Both the position numbers and the translations under genes were made by a program. From Planctomycetota bacterium (GTDB taxonomy: Bacteria > Planctomycetota > Planctomycetia > Pirellulales > Pirellulaceae), in NCBI GenBank assembly GCA_026692905.1, contig JAPLNL010000086.1, forward strand, positions 1-51,733: a stretch of 51,733 nt of DNA. The letters are read 5' to 3'. Shown in pieces: positions 25,556 through 34,272 of this stretch. Numbering within the stretch: position 1 is the stretch's first letter; each line of letters begins with the position of its first letter. The notes beneath the pieces are model-generated. The model saw only the letters and a list, made by a program, of their open reading frames with translations. It searched no databases and was not told where the DNA came from.

Positions 25556-26980
25556 ATGAGAAAGCTAGTGATGCAAAAGTTGAAAGTACTCACAGGACTA
25601 TTGCCGCTGTTGATTTGCAACCCCGGCGCATCGGCCAGGGCAGACGCTCCGAACATCGTATTGATTGTGGCAGATGATCTTGGCTGGGGAGACGTTGGTT
25701 GGCATGGCAGTGAGATCAAGACTCCTAATCTAGACAAATTGGCCAATGGCGGTGCGAAGCTGGAGGCGTTTTATGTTCAGCCTGTTTGCACTCCGACGCG
25801 TGCGGCACTCATGACAGGCCGCTATCCCATTCGACATGGATTGCAAACTGGAGTCGTACGGCCTTGGGCACAATACGGACTTCCTCTCGAAGAACAAACG
25901 GTGGCCCAGGGACTAAAGTCTGCAGGCTATGCGACGGCGATTGTCGGGAAGTGGCACTTGGGACATTTCGAAAAAGGCTATCTGCCGACGCAGCGAGGCT
26001 TTGATCATCAGTATGGTCATTACAATGGCGCTATCGACTACAACACCCATGTGCGCGATGGTGGCTTTGATTGGCACAAAGACGACGTTGTCAATCGCGA
26101 CGAAGGCTACAGTACACATTTGATTGCCAAGGAATCGACTCGGATTGTTCAAACCTACGCAGCAAAGAAGCCTTTTTTCCTGTACGTTCCGTTCAACGCG
26201 GTCCATGCTCCCCATCAAGTTCCCGAGAGTTATTTAAAAGGCTATGAACATCTCAAGGGAGAACGAAAGATCTATGCTGGAATGCTCACAGCATTGGATG
26301 AAGCCATAGGCCAAATTGTTCAAGCGATTGACACCGCCGGAGTGCGAAGCAACACGTTGTTTTTGTTTACGTCAGACAATGGTGGGCCGCAGCCAGGTGT
26401 CGTGACCAGCAATGGCCCCCTGCGTGCGGGCAAAGCCACCCATTACGAGGGTGGAGTTCGTGTTGCTGCCTTTGCCAATTGGGAGGGACGAATACCCAAG
26501 GGCTCCGTTGTGAACGAACCATTGCACGCCGCCGATTTGTATCCGACCCTTCTCAACTTGGCGGAAGCCAAAGTCGACCAAAAGTTGCCGCTCGATGGCC
26601 GCGACGCATGGGCAACGATTGCGGATGGCAAGCCCTCCCCGCATGAAGATATCCTTATCAATGCTACACCGCAGTCGGGCGCAATTCGAGTTGGTGATTG
26701 GAAGTTGGTCGTCAATGGAACCAAGTCGACGGCGGGCTTCGACGGCGAGGAAGTTGAGGAATCAGACAAAGCGCAGAAACTCGAACTTTTCGACCTAAAG
26801 AACGATCCTTATGAGAAAACCGACCTGCACCAAAAATTTCCGGACAAGGCGAATGAGCTCAAGACCCGGTGGGCCGAATACCAAAAACAGGCAAAAGCGC
26901 CCAAGACGCGGCCTAAACCAAACGGATTCAAACCACCATCCGTTTGGGGTGAAACCAAATTAACCGGCGAGAAAAAATGA
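25556..26980 (+). CDS. Sulfatase, arylsulfatase type
   Basis: A 474-aa secreted sulfatase. The signal peptide covers about 1-30. The metal-binding pair is VADD (40-41). The active-site signature is CTPTRAALMTGRYP, with Cys 78 the residue oxidised to formylglycine by a maturation enzyme. GKWHLG and TSDNGG complete the active site. The overall pattern fits the S1 family arylsulfatase/4-sulfatase group acting on sulfated polysaccharides outside the cytoplasm. AGGAG precedes the ATG at 25556. The Lys/Pro-rich C-terminus (KQAKAPKTRPKPNGFKPP) is low in complexity. Released sulfate could feed the transporter encoded at 16.9-20.8 kb. The precise substrate is not readable from the sequence. Confidence 0.93.
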   Translation: MRKLVMQKLKVLTGLLPLLICNPGASARADAPNIVLIVADDLGWGDVGWHGSEIKTPNLDKLANGGAKLEAFYVQPVCTPTRAALMTGRYPIRHGLQTGVVRPWAQYGLPLEEQTVAQGLKSAGYATAIVGKWHLGHFEKGYLPTQRGFDHQYGHYNGAIDYNTHVRDGGFDWHKDDVVNRDEGYSTHLIAKESTRIVQTYAAKKPFFLYVPFNAVHAPHQVPESYLKGYEHLKGERKIYAGMLTALDEAIGQIVQAIDTAGVRSNTLFLFTSDNGGPQPGVVTSNGPLRAGKATHYEGGVRVAAFANWEGRIPKGSVVNEPLHAADLYPTLLNLAEAKVDQKLPLDGRDAWATIADGKPSPHEDILINATPQSGAIRVGDWKLVVNGTKSTAGFDGEEVEESDKAQKLELFDLKNDPYEKTDLHQKFPDKANELKTRWAEYQKQAKAPKTRPKPNGFKPPSVWGETKLTGEKK

Positions 26981-27024
26981 AGTCATGATCCAAAGCGTTC
27001 GCGTCGAATCTTGTGATCGTTCAT

Positions 27025-27090
27025 GAGAACTCGTCAAGACTTTCGGCGACAACACCTACGTAACCGAAACTCTTGACGAGTTTCGCTACA
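27025..27090 (-). repeat. GTAGCGAAACTCGTCAAGAG repeat, copy 1
   Basis: Read on minus it gives TGTAGCGAAACTCGTCAAGA then GTTTCGGTTACGTAGG and CCGAAAGTCTTGACGAGTTC. The two CGTCAAGA/TCTTGACG halves are inverted. A homologous unit on the plus strand is at 48081-48150. Confidence 0.75.
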
Positions 27091-27169
27091 AATGCTCATA
27101 ACGTTGCATTCTAGTGGTACTCCTATGCGCTATTGAACCATCTACCCCTAAATAAAAAGCTCCCTATTT

Positions 27170-28612
27170 ATGATTTCCTCATTGCATCGAACGTGGATCT
27201 CCGGCGTCAAACACACTGTCTTGTTTGTTGCCTCGGTAGTAACGTTGACAGTCGCTTCATTTTCGCAAGAGAAACTTTCGCAGCCCAACATTCTGTTCAT
27301 TGCAGTCGATGACCTTAATCATTGGGTTGGTCATCTTGGGCGGAATGCACAAACGAAAACCCCGAACCTCGATCGACTTGCGTCCCGGGGCATCACGTTT
27401 ACGAATGCACACTGCTCTGCGCCCGTTTGCAATCCTTCGCGGGCGGCACTGCTCTCTGGCAAGCGACCGAGCACGTCCGGCGTGTACGACAATGGAATTC
27501 CCTACGTTTCTGCCATCAAATCGAGCGACTCTCTTTTTACACAGTTCAAGAATGCTGGCTACGAGACCCTTGCGATGGGGAAACTCTGGCATGGTGGGAT
27601 TGGGTTCGAAGACCAATGGACGAAAACCGGCAGCAAGGAGCGTGAATCGATTAATGAATCCAACCTCGATGATCGCAGTATCGCCGGTATCAAATTTGGA
27701 ATCGTGAATGCGGGGGACGACGCGATCGTGGACACACCCACTGCGGACTTCGGAATCGAAGAACTCAAGCGAACACACGATCGCCCCTTCTTGCTGGCAC
27801 TTGGGTTTCATAAACCCCACATGCCTTGGAATGTACCCAAAAAGTACTACGACTTACACCCGTTGGATCAGATCGAACTTCCACCGACTCAGCCAAATGA
27901 TCTGGATGACGTACCAGAAGCTGGTCGCAATATGGCCAAGGCTTTTGGCGATCATGAAGCGGTAACCAAGTCGGGGCGATGGAAAGAAGCCATCCAAGGA
28001 TACCTTGCAGCCATTAGCTATCTCGATGGTCAAGTCGGACGTGTGCTCGATGCTCTCGACGAATCTGCCCATAAGTCGAACACCATCATCGTATTGTTTG
28101 GCGATCATGGTTGGCACCTCGGCGAGAAACAGCATTGGCGAAAGTTTGCCTTGTGGGAAGAATCAACTCGCGCTCCGCTCATTTGGGTTGTTCCTGGAAT
28201 GACCAAAGCGGGTGATCGGTGTGGTAGACCTGTGGACTTCCTCAATATTTATCCGACACTCTGCCATCTGGCAAAAGTACCTGCACCAGCGCATCTCGAG
28301 GGTCGTTCGATAGTCGGGTTGTTGTCAGACCCCAAGTCAGCGTGGGACGGAGTTGCATTGACGACATTCGGACAAAACAATCATGCGGTTCGAGACGACC
28401 GCTGGCGCTACATTCGCTATGCCGACGGCGGCGAAGAATTGTACGATCACCAAAACGATCCTTATGAATGGACCAATCTCGCGAAGTTACCTGAGCATCA
28501 AGCAACGAAAACGGAATTGGCAAAGCACTTTCCAGAAATCAATGTCGATCCGGCTAATGCCTCTGGTGGCAAGAAGCAGGCCAGACAGCGAGCCCAACGA
28601 GACAAGCAATAG
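27170..28612 (+). CDS. Sulfatase, iduronate-2-sulfatase type
   Basis: A 480-aa secreted sulfatase of the iduronate-2-sulfatase-like group. It has a signal peptide of about 34 residues, then AVDDLN metal ligands, the signature CNPSRAALLSGKRP (Cys 87, future formylglycine), and FGDHGWHLGEKQHW, which is diagnostic for this group rather than for arylsulfatases. GFHKPHMPW is also typical. It acts outside the cytoplasm on sulfated sugars. The C-terminus is a basic tail (KKQARQRAQRDKQ). It lies 190 bases after the first sulfatase on the same strand, but a repeat lies between them and each may have its own promoter. No maturase is in the window. Confidence 0.93.
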   Translation: MISSLHRTWISGVKHTVLFVASVVTLTVASFSQEKLSQPNILFIAVDDLNHWVGHLGRNAQTKTPNLDRLASRGITFTNAHCSAPVCNPSRAALLSGKRPSTSGVYDNGIPYVSAIKSSDSLFTQFKNAGYETLAMGKLWHGGIGFEDQWTKTGSKERESINESNLDDRSIAGIKFGIVNAGDDAIVDTPTADFGIEELKRTHDRPFLLALGFHKPHMPWNVPKKYYDLHPLDQIELPPTQPNDLDDVPEAGRNMAKAFGDHEAVTKSGRWKEAIQGYLAAISYLDGQVGRVLDALDESAHKSNTIIVLFGDHGWHLGEKQHWRKFALWEESTRAPLIWVVPGMTKAGDRCGRPVDFLNIYPTLCHLAKVPAPAHLEGRSIVGLLSDPKSAWDGVALTTFGQNNHAVRDDRWRYIRYADGGEELYDHQNDPYEWTNLAKLPEHQATKTELAKHFPEINVDPANASGGKKQARQRAQRDKQ

Positions 28613-28695
28613 AGCGACCAAAAGCAAGGTTGATGGTCGGGCGAACTAGAATCTAAATTAGTGGCGTCGCTTCGCGACTGTAGAGTTGGCAAAAA

Positions 28696-28742
28696 GATCG
28701 AACGCAGAAAAATGTTTGCAAATCGTCTTTTTGCGTTCAATC
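28696..28742. repeat. Imperfect inverted repeat after second sulfatase
   Basis: GATCGAACGCAGAAAAA and TTTTTGCGTTCAATC can pair over about 15 bases. The 28613-28917 gap otherwise shows nothing I can name. The hairpin could end the sulfatase transcript but lies 84 bases past its stop. Confidence 0.5.
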
Positions 28743-28917
28743 TTTCTGCCGTTGACTTCCGTGGGACTATGCTTGCCTTGAACGGGGCGGCGTATGGAGT
28801 CTGCCGAGGTCGTAGGCAAATCGAATGACGTTCAATGCGGCAGGTGAAATTGGCACGTGAATTGCAGTTGTTTTGTGTTCCCTCAAAGTTCGATCTCACC
28901 TGTACGTTAGGATAATC

Positions 28918-29223
28918 ATGTTCAACAAGATCTTTCTGCTCACCCGTTTCAACACCAAGTTTACCTGCAAAACCGGCGCATGCGCCTTGGTCGCGATCCT
29001 TGCAAATAGTGCATCAGCAGATCAATTTATTGGCCATCAAAATGGACGAGAAGTCGTCGTGAACACCAGCCCGATTCCAGTTTTTTTACACCGTTTGGTT
29101 CCACCCAACTATGGCCGACACGTAACGGTTCGGGAGTACCAAGCCACTCGCCGCTCCGTTCAACCAATTGTTACGACAGCACCAAATGGCAATGTTGCCA
29201 GAGAAGTCAAAAGCAAGCCATAA
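28918..29223 (+). CDS. Small exported hypothetical protein
   Basis: A 101-aa protein of unknown function. The N-terminus has a basic region followed by a hydrophobic stretch (GACALVAILANSASA) with a likely cleavage before DQFIGHQ. The mature part is about 65 residues, basic and Val/Arg-rich, with PIPVFLHRLVPPNYGRHVTV and no recognised domain. ATG 28918 is chosen with TAGGATAATC just before it; an upstream GTG-type start would add 15 residues that do not look like a signal. It faces the next gene tail to tail with 40 bases between them. Confidence 0.55.
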   Translation: MFNKIFLLTRFNTKFTCKTGACALVAILANSASADQFIGHQNGREVVVNTSPIPVFLHRLVPPNYGRHVTVREYQATRRSVQPIVTTAPNGNVAREVKSKP

Positions 29224-29263
29224 TTGCTGTGCACTAGAGCATCTTAAAGCAGCGAAGGACCCT

Positions 29264-29917
29264 CTATCTGCGTTTCAACTCACTAGGCAAATCATTGAGC
29301 AATTCGAGTTCGATAATCTCACTAAAGTACCACGGCTTCTCCGTGTTTTTCTTAAATCCGATGCATTTCGCCGCGTACTTCACTCCGTCGACTTCCTTCC
29401 AATCACTGAACCGGTGGATATCGCTACGCCAATCAATCCGAACTAAGCGACTCTCCGCCTTGTCGAAATAGATTTCCATGGGCGGTGTTACTGATCCACT
29501 GACGCGCAAGCCAATAGCAGGTTTGTTCGACTCGACGATATCCGGAATCACTTCCAATTTGGATGCTGGGTCAGTCAGTATCCCAAGAGTCCACGCCCAA
29601 ACCAAAAAAGTAGCTGGCTCATCCGGCTTAGCGTCGTCTTTGACGCGTTCATTCTTGCCAGTCCACCAGTACTTTGGGGGCTCATACACCGATACTCGCT
29701 CTGCGACCTTCTTCTCCGGATCAGAGCTGGCGTTAACCGTTTCTCGGGTTCGAAACATGCGGAGCAATTTGCCCTCTCCACCAACGGCTTCGAATACCTT
29801 TTTAATGATCGCCCCCGTGTCGGGGTCGGAAGCGAAAGCGGACCTAGATATACAGGTAGCACAACAAAAAGCAATTAAAAAGACAATTCGCATTGGGGAT
29901 TTCCTCGTAATTTTCAT
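29264..29917 (-). CDS. Exported protein, LolA/outer-membrane-lipoprotein-sorting-like
   Basis: A 217-aa secreted protein with a clear signal peptide (MRIVFLIAFCCATCISRSAFA from residue 9). The mature part begins AIIKKVFEAVGGEGKLLRMF and continues VYEPPKYWWTGKNERVK, GLRVSGSVTPPMEIYFDKAE and VRIDWRSDIHRFSDWKEVDG. The layout of curved-sheet strands ending in a D-W-x-x-V-D-G-V-K-Y-A-K motif resembles periplasmic LolA/LolB-like lipid-handling folds. I know similar planctomycete proteins only as hypothetical. The function is not established. The ATG at 29917 is followed directly by the basic start; a second Met at residue 9 may be the real start. Confidence 0.6.
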   Translation of the reverse strand: MKITRKSPMRIVFLIAFCCATCISRSAFASDPDTGAIIKKVFEAVGGEGKLLRMFRTRETVNASSDPEKKVAERVSVYEPPKYWWTGKNERVKDDAKPDEPATFLVWAWTLGILTDPASKLEVIPDIVESNKPAIGLRVSGSVTPPMEIYFDKAESRLVRIDWRSDIHRFSDWKEVDGVKYAAKCIGFKKNTEKPWYFSEIIELELLNDLPSELKRR

Positions 29918-30087
29918 GGGATCCTAGCCAATGTAGTCCAATCAAGAGCGAGTTGCAATCTGTACAATGTCTTCCCAAGCCGCACCTGCGACGGCAGATC
30001 GGATTCGCAAAGCAATCCAAGGACTCGCAACTCTGAAATGAAAATCCGATGGGCGTACTGCAGCGATACGATTGATTTAAGCTCAAT

Positions 30088-30110
30088 GTCGCACCCGGCA
30101 GGTGCGACCC
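30088..30110. repeat. GTCGCACnTGCCGGGTGCGAC palindrome, copy 2
   Basis: GTCGCACC-CGGCA-GGTGCGACCC lies 26 bases past the priA stop (on the minus strand). It may help end the transcript, though no T-run follows. Confidence 0.7.
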
Positions 30111-30135
30111 ACGGTTTGCTGCCTGGACTAGTATT

Positions 30136-32424
30136 CTAGAGCATGTCCAGGGGGTCGATGTCGATCAGGTACAAGTTGTCGCCAGTTGCCTTAATCGATG
30201 CTTGGACGCGCGATAGGATGGCATTCAGTGCTCCTGGTTCTTTTGAAATGAGCATGGCATGGAATCGATAGTGGCCTCGCAGTTTCGCAATCGGTGGCGG
30301 GGCCGGACCAAGCACTCGCACTGGGGCTGAAGCCTTGGAAATCTCCAACTGGATCTTTTTGACAATCCCTTCGGCAAATTCTTCAGCCTCTTGTTGCACC
30401 GGGCCACGCATGATGATGCGGGCTAGCGATGCATACGGTGGATAGCCGAACTGCTCGCGTTGCAATAGCTCTTGCTCCGAAAAACTCTTGTAATCATGCT
30501 TGCATGCCGCAATGATCGCGGGATGATCAGGCGAATACGTCTGAACAAGCACCACTCCACCTCGTTCACCGCGGCCCGTGCGTCCTGCTACTTGAGTGAC
30601 CAGTTGGAACGTTTTTTCCGATGCTCGGAAGTCTGGAAAATGCAAGGCGGTATCGGCATTGATAACTCCCACCAAAAGTACGTTGGGGAAATCCAGTCCC
30701 TTGGCTATCATCTGCGTTCCCATCAAGATCTGAATGCGACCGGCACGAAAATCCGCTTGAACGCGCTCGTGACTCCCAGGCTTCTTCATCGTATCGGAAT
30801 CCATTCTCGCGATCGAGGCGTTTGGAAACCGTTGCTGGACTTCCATCTCCAGCTTCTGAGTACCAAGGCCCGCAAATCGAATCGCGTCAAAACCGCACTT
30901 CTGACAAACTTGCGGAACCGCGATCGTATAATCGCAAAAATGGCAAAGCGCTTTACTCCCCTCGCGGTGATGCGTTAACGCCAAATCGCAATCCGGACAT
31001 GTGACCACGTGGCCGCAAGCTGGGCATTGGATCGATGTGGCGAAGCCTCTGCGGTTGAGCAACAAAATGGTCTGCCCGTTCTCAGCCAACGTCTTCTCTA
31101 TGGCCTGCACGAGCGGCTGCGAAAGACTCCCACGGTCGACATCAATGCGATTCGATCGCAAGTCGATCGTCGTCACTTCGGGAAGTGGCCGATTCAAAAT
31201 CCGGCGAGGAAGCGCCACCTTCTTGTACTGGCCAATGGTCGCTCGATGAAATGTCTCAAGCGACGGAGTTGCCGAGCCCAGCACCAGCGGGATCCGTTCG
31301 AGCGAGGCACGGTGGATGGCAACGTCCCGAGCATGATAGCGAGGAATCGTTTCTTGCTTGAACGAATTCTCGTGTTCTTCGTCAAGGATGATTAACCCAA
31401 GATAAGGCGCAGGCGCAAAGATCGCGCTGCGAGGGCCGATGATCACTTGCACGGCTCCTTCCGCAATTCGCTTCCACTGGTAATGACGTTCCGGCCCGCT
31501 CATTTTCGAGTGTAAAACGGCGACGCTCGCAAAGCGATTTTGGAATCGCGAGCGAGTCTGCGGCGTTAGACTGATTTCAGGTACAAGCACGATGGCTTGC
31601 CGACCATACGAAATCACCTGCTCGATCGATTGCATATAGACTTCGGTTTTGCCGCTTCCAGTCACTCCGTGCAGCAAAATGGTCTCGTGCTCGCCCGAGT
31701 CGATAGCACCGTAAATAGTTTGCAGTGCGATACGCTGATCCGAAGACAGAGCAGGAGGCAGGACACGCTCGTAAACCTCGGTTGCCACGTCTTTGCCGAA
31801 GGTCATGACACGCTCTGTATACGATTCAACGAACTCGAGCTCGCAAAGTTTCTTGATGATGCCGTCGGAGCATTGAGCCAGATGCCTCAGCTGCTCTTGA
31901 GATAAAGGCTCGTCTGCCAAGATCAATTGCTGCAGTGTTTGCCGCTGCTTGACCGACAGCGTCTTGACCAGAGTATCATCGGTGGCTTTTAGCGATGGTT
32001 TCAGAAGCGTTTGATTGCGTGTGCCCGCGCCGGCCCGAACGCCAGCCGGAATGACCGCTTCGAACACTTGTCCGATGGGGACAAGATAGTAACGACTCAT
32101 CCACTGGATCAACTGCAGCAAATTGGAATTGCAAAGAGGTTCGTGATCGATGGCCCGCAGGATCGGTTTGATCAGTTCGCGAGGATGCTGGCTGATATGG
32201 ACAGCGATCGTGTAGCCGACGATTTCGCGATTGCCTCGACCGAGTGGGACGACGACTCGCATCGCAGGCTTGATCTGGCCACCTAGTTCGTCCGGAATAC
32301 GATAGTCGTAGGGACCAAAGGGGGCTTCGGGGAAGGCGACAAGTGCGCACGGAGTCTCGGCCGCCGCATCGATTTCCCAAGGGGCGAGTTCGTTAGTAAA
32401 CAACTCTCCCTGTTGGTAGTCCAT
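30136..32424 (-). CDS. priA: Primosomal protein N' (PriA helicase)
   Basis: A 762-aa restart helicase that reloads the replisome at stalled forks. The N-terminal fork-binding domain (FPEAPFGPYDYRIPDEL) is followed by Walker A LLHGVTGSGKTEVY, the DEEH box (LIILDEEHENSFKQE) and the zinc-binding insert with four C-x-x-C pairs (CPACGHVVTCPDCDL and CHFCDYTIAVPQVCQKCG). The helicase C-terminal half carries MGTQMIAKGLDFPNV and QVAGRTGRGERGG. The length is typical. ATG 32424 is chosen. The gene ends a minus-strand block with glyS, prmC and prfA, but a 180-bp gap with three palindromes separates it from glyS. Confidence 0.95.
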   Translation of the reverse strand: MDYQQGELFTNELAPWEIDAAAETPCALVAFPEAPFGPYDYRIPDELGGQIKPAMRVVVPLGRGNREIVGYTIAVHISQHPRELIKPILRAIDHEPLCNSNLLQLIQWMSRYYLVPIGQVFEAVIPAGVRAGAGTRNQTLLKPSLKATDDTLVKTLSVKQRQTLQQLILADEPLSQEQLRHLAQCSDGIIKKLCELEFVESYTERVMTFGKDVATEVYERVLPPALSSDQRIALQTIYGAIDSGEHETILLHGVTGSGKTEVYMQSIEQVISYGRQAIVLVPEISLTPQTRSRFQNRFASVAVLHSKMSGPERHYQWKRIAEGAVQVIIGPRSAIFAPAPYLGLIILDEEHENSFKQETIPRYHARDVAIHRASLERIPLVLGSATPSLETFHRATIGQYKKVALPRRILNRPLPEVTTIDLRSNRIDVDRGSLSQPLVQAIEKTLAENGQTILLLNRRGFATSIQCPACGHVVTCPDCDLALTHHREGSKALCHFCDYTIAVPQVCQKCGFDAIRFAGLGTQKLEMEVQQRFPNASIARMDSDTMKKPGSHERVQADFRAGRIQILMGTQMIAKGLDFPNVLLVGVINADTALHFPDFRASEKTFQLVTQVAGRTGRGERGGVVLVQTYSPDHPAIIAACKHDYKSFSEQELLQREQFGYPPYASLARIIMRGPVQQEAEEFAEGIVKKIQLEISKASAPVRVLGPAPPPIAKLRGHYRFHAMLISKEPGALNAILSRVQASIKATGDNLYLIDIDPLDML

Positions 32425-32461
32425 GCTTGAAGTGGGAAGTACGAAGTTAGAAGTTTGAAGT

Positions 32462-32484
32462 GGGTCGCACCTGCCGGGTGCGAC
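32462..32484. repeat. GTCGCACCTGCCGGGTGCGAC palindrome, copy 3
   Basis: GGGTCGCACC-TGCC-GGGTGCGAC. It is nearly identical to the reverse complement of the 30088 copy and sits between glyS and priA. Confidence 0.75.
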
Positions 32485-32500
32485 TTTGCAGTGTTGGTTT

Positions 32501-32526
32501 GTCGCACGATTGTCTCAATCGTCGCC
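32501..32526. repeat. GTCGCACGATTGTCTCAATC palindrome
   Basis: GTCGCACGATTG-TCT-CAATCGTCGCC is an inverted repeat of the same family as 32573-32599 and 40446-40470. Confidence 0.7.
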
Positions 32527-32572
32527 TGGGCTAAAAACAACTGCGACTCAGCACGGTGAACATCAGCACGAA

Positions 32573-32599
32573 GAACAATTGAGACAATTGTTCGACACT
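32573..32599. repeat. GAACAATTGAGACAATTGTTC palindrome
   Basis: GAACAATTG-AGA-CAATTGTTC is perfectly paired and followed by GACACT, the same word that ends the repeats near 40500. Confidence 0.7.
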
Positions 32600-32603
32600 C
32601 GAC

Positions 32604-34217
32604 TTACGTCACTCTTGCCGTGATTTCGCTGACACAGTCGTCGATCTTAATGCGCCATTGTTCTAGCGTATCGCGATCGCGGATGGTAACGGTTCGGTCT
32701 TGCAAGGTTTGCGTGTCGACAGTGATGCAATAAGGGGTTCCGATTTCGTCTTGTCTTCGGTATCGACGTCCGACAGCCGCTTTTTCGTCGTAGAAGACGT
32801 TGAACTTCTGCTTGAGCGCGGTGTAGATCTCTTTGGCGACCTCGGGCATCCCGTCCTTCTTCACCAGTGGCAAAATCGCAGCCTTGACCGGAGCGAGTCT
32901 TGGATGCAATCGCATGACCGATCGCGTTTGCAGTTTGCCGTCCTCATCGGGAGCTTCGTCTTCGTGGTACGCTTGGCATAGGAAAGCGAGTGTCGCTCGA
33001 TCCGCGCCAGCAGAAGGCTCGATGACGTGAGGGATGAAGCGTTCGTTGGTCAGATCATCGCGGTAGGAAAGGTCTTTGCCGCTGCCACGGTGACGAGGCT
33101 TGCCCTCTTCATTGAGTTCCAATTCAAGCGGACGTTTCTTTGGATCGAGTTTCCCTTCGGAGTGCGATCTCAAATCGAAATCACCTCGGTGTGCGATCCC
33201 TTCGAGTTCGCCATATTCACCTTCAGGTAGGAAGGGGAATGCGTACTCAATATCGGCAGTACCACAGGAATAGTGGCTGAGCTCTTCTTGATGGTGTTCA
33301 CGCAAACGCAATCGATCGCCAGCCAAGCCAAGCGCGAGGTACCATTGCATACGGCGATTGCGCCAATATTCATACCACTTAGGAGAATCGGCAGGATTGC
33401 AGAAGAATTCAATTTCCATTTGTTCGAATTCGCGGGACCGGAAGGTGAAATTTCGCGGTGTGATTTCGTTCCGGAAACTCTTCCCAACTTGTGCGACACC
33501 AAAAGGAACGCGAATACGGGTGCTATCGACGACATTCTTGAAGTTGACAAAGATTCCCTGGGCTGTTTCAGGGCGAAGAAACGCTGCCCCCTCTTCGCCG
33601 CTCAGTGCACCGACGTAGGTCTTGAACATGAGGTTGAATTCGCGAGGGTCAGTCAATGTACCTAGTTCGTTGGTATCTGGCCCTAGCACGCTTGGACGTT
33701 GGCTTGGATCGAGTTTATCGAGTGTCAAAAACGAGTCACCGAAGGTTAGTTGACCGACGTCCTTGTTGCGGAGATTAAAGAACTTGAGCGCGCGTCGCGT
33801 CACTTCTTCTTGTTCGAGCTCAGCGTCCGCAAACATCGTTACGAAGATTTTTTGCTCGCCGCGAGCGACCCATTTCCCTCGCACTTGATCGAAACGGTAT
33901 CGCTTCTTGGTAGCGCGGCAGTCGACCATAAAATCATGAAAGAGGTCATAATGACCAGAGCACTTCCAAACCTGTGGGTGCATAATGATCGAACAATCCA
34001 GGCCGACCATTTCGTAGGTGCCAGGGGCACCCTCAGGCTGGATTAGTTCGTTGTGCCCTTGGCACATGTCTCGCCACCAAGCGTCTTTGATGTTCCGCTT
34101 TAACTCAACTCCAAGCGGTCCATAATCCCAAAAGCCATTGAGTCCACCGTAGATCTCACTCGATTGAAACATGAATCCACGTCGCTTGCAGAGCGACACC
34201 AATTTTTCCATTTGCAT
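32604..34217 (-). CDS. glyS: Glycine--tRNA ligase, alpha2 type
   Basis: A 537-aa class II aminoacyl-tRNA synthetase that charges tRNA-Gly. The start MEKLVSLCKRRGFMFQSSEI with YGGLNGFWDYGPLGVELKRN is the single-chain, homodimeric (eukaryote/archaeal/Gram-positive) type, not the tetrameric GlyQ/GlyS form. Motif 2 (GVAQVGKSFRNEITPRNFTF with REFEQME) and motif 3 (ADRATLAFLCQAYHED) are clear. The C-terminal anticodon-binding domain begins near residue 430 (RLHPRLAPVKAAILPL). The start is ATG 34217 or 34211. The gene lies downstream of prmC with a 55-bp gap. Confidence 0.95.
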   Translation of the reverse strand: MQMEKLVSLCKRRGFMFQSSEIYGGLNGFWDYGPLGVELKRNIKDAWWRDMCQGHNELIQPEGAPGTYEMVGLDCSIIMHPQVWKCSGHYDLFHDFMVDCRATKKRYRFDQVRGKWVARGEQKIFVTMFADAELEQEEVTRRALKFFNLRNKDVGQLTFGDSFLTLDKLDPSQRPSVLGPDTNELGTLTDPREFNLMFKTYVGALSGEEGAAFLRPETAQGIFVNFKNVVDSTRIRVPFGVAQVGKSFRNEITPRNFTFRSREFEQMEIEFFCNPADSPKWYEYWRNRRMQWYLALGLAGDRLRLREHHQEELSHYSCGTADIEYAFPFLPEGEYGELEGIAHRGDFDLRSHSEGKLDPKKRPLELELNEEGKPRHRGSGKDLSYRDDLTNERFIPHVIEPSAGADRATLAFLCQAYHEDEAPDEDGKLQTRSVMRLHPRLAPVKAAILPLVKKDGMPEVAKEIYTALKQKFNVFYDEKAAVGRRYRRQDEIGTPYCITVDTQTLQDRTVTIRDRDTLEQWRIKIDDCVSEITARVT

Positions 34218-34272
34218 AGTTGAGTGATTTCTAGGAGAAGTTTAGCGTTTTCAGTTGGCAGTTGAATCAAGT

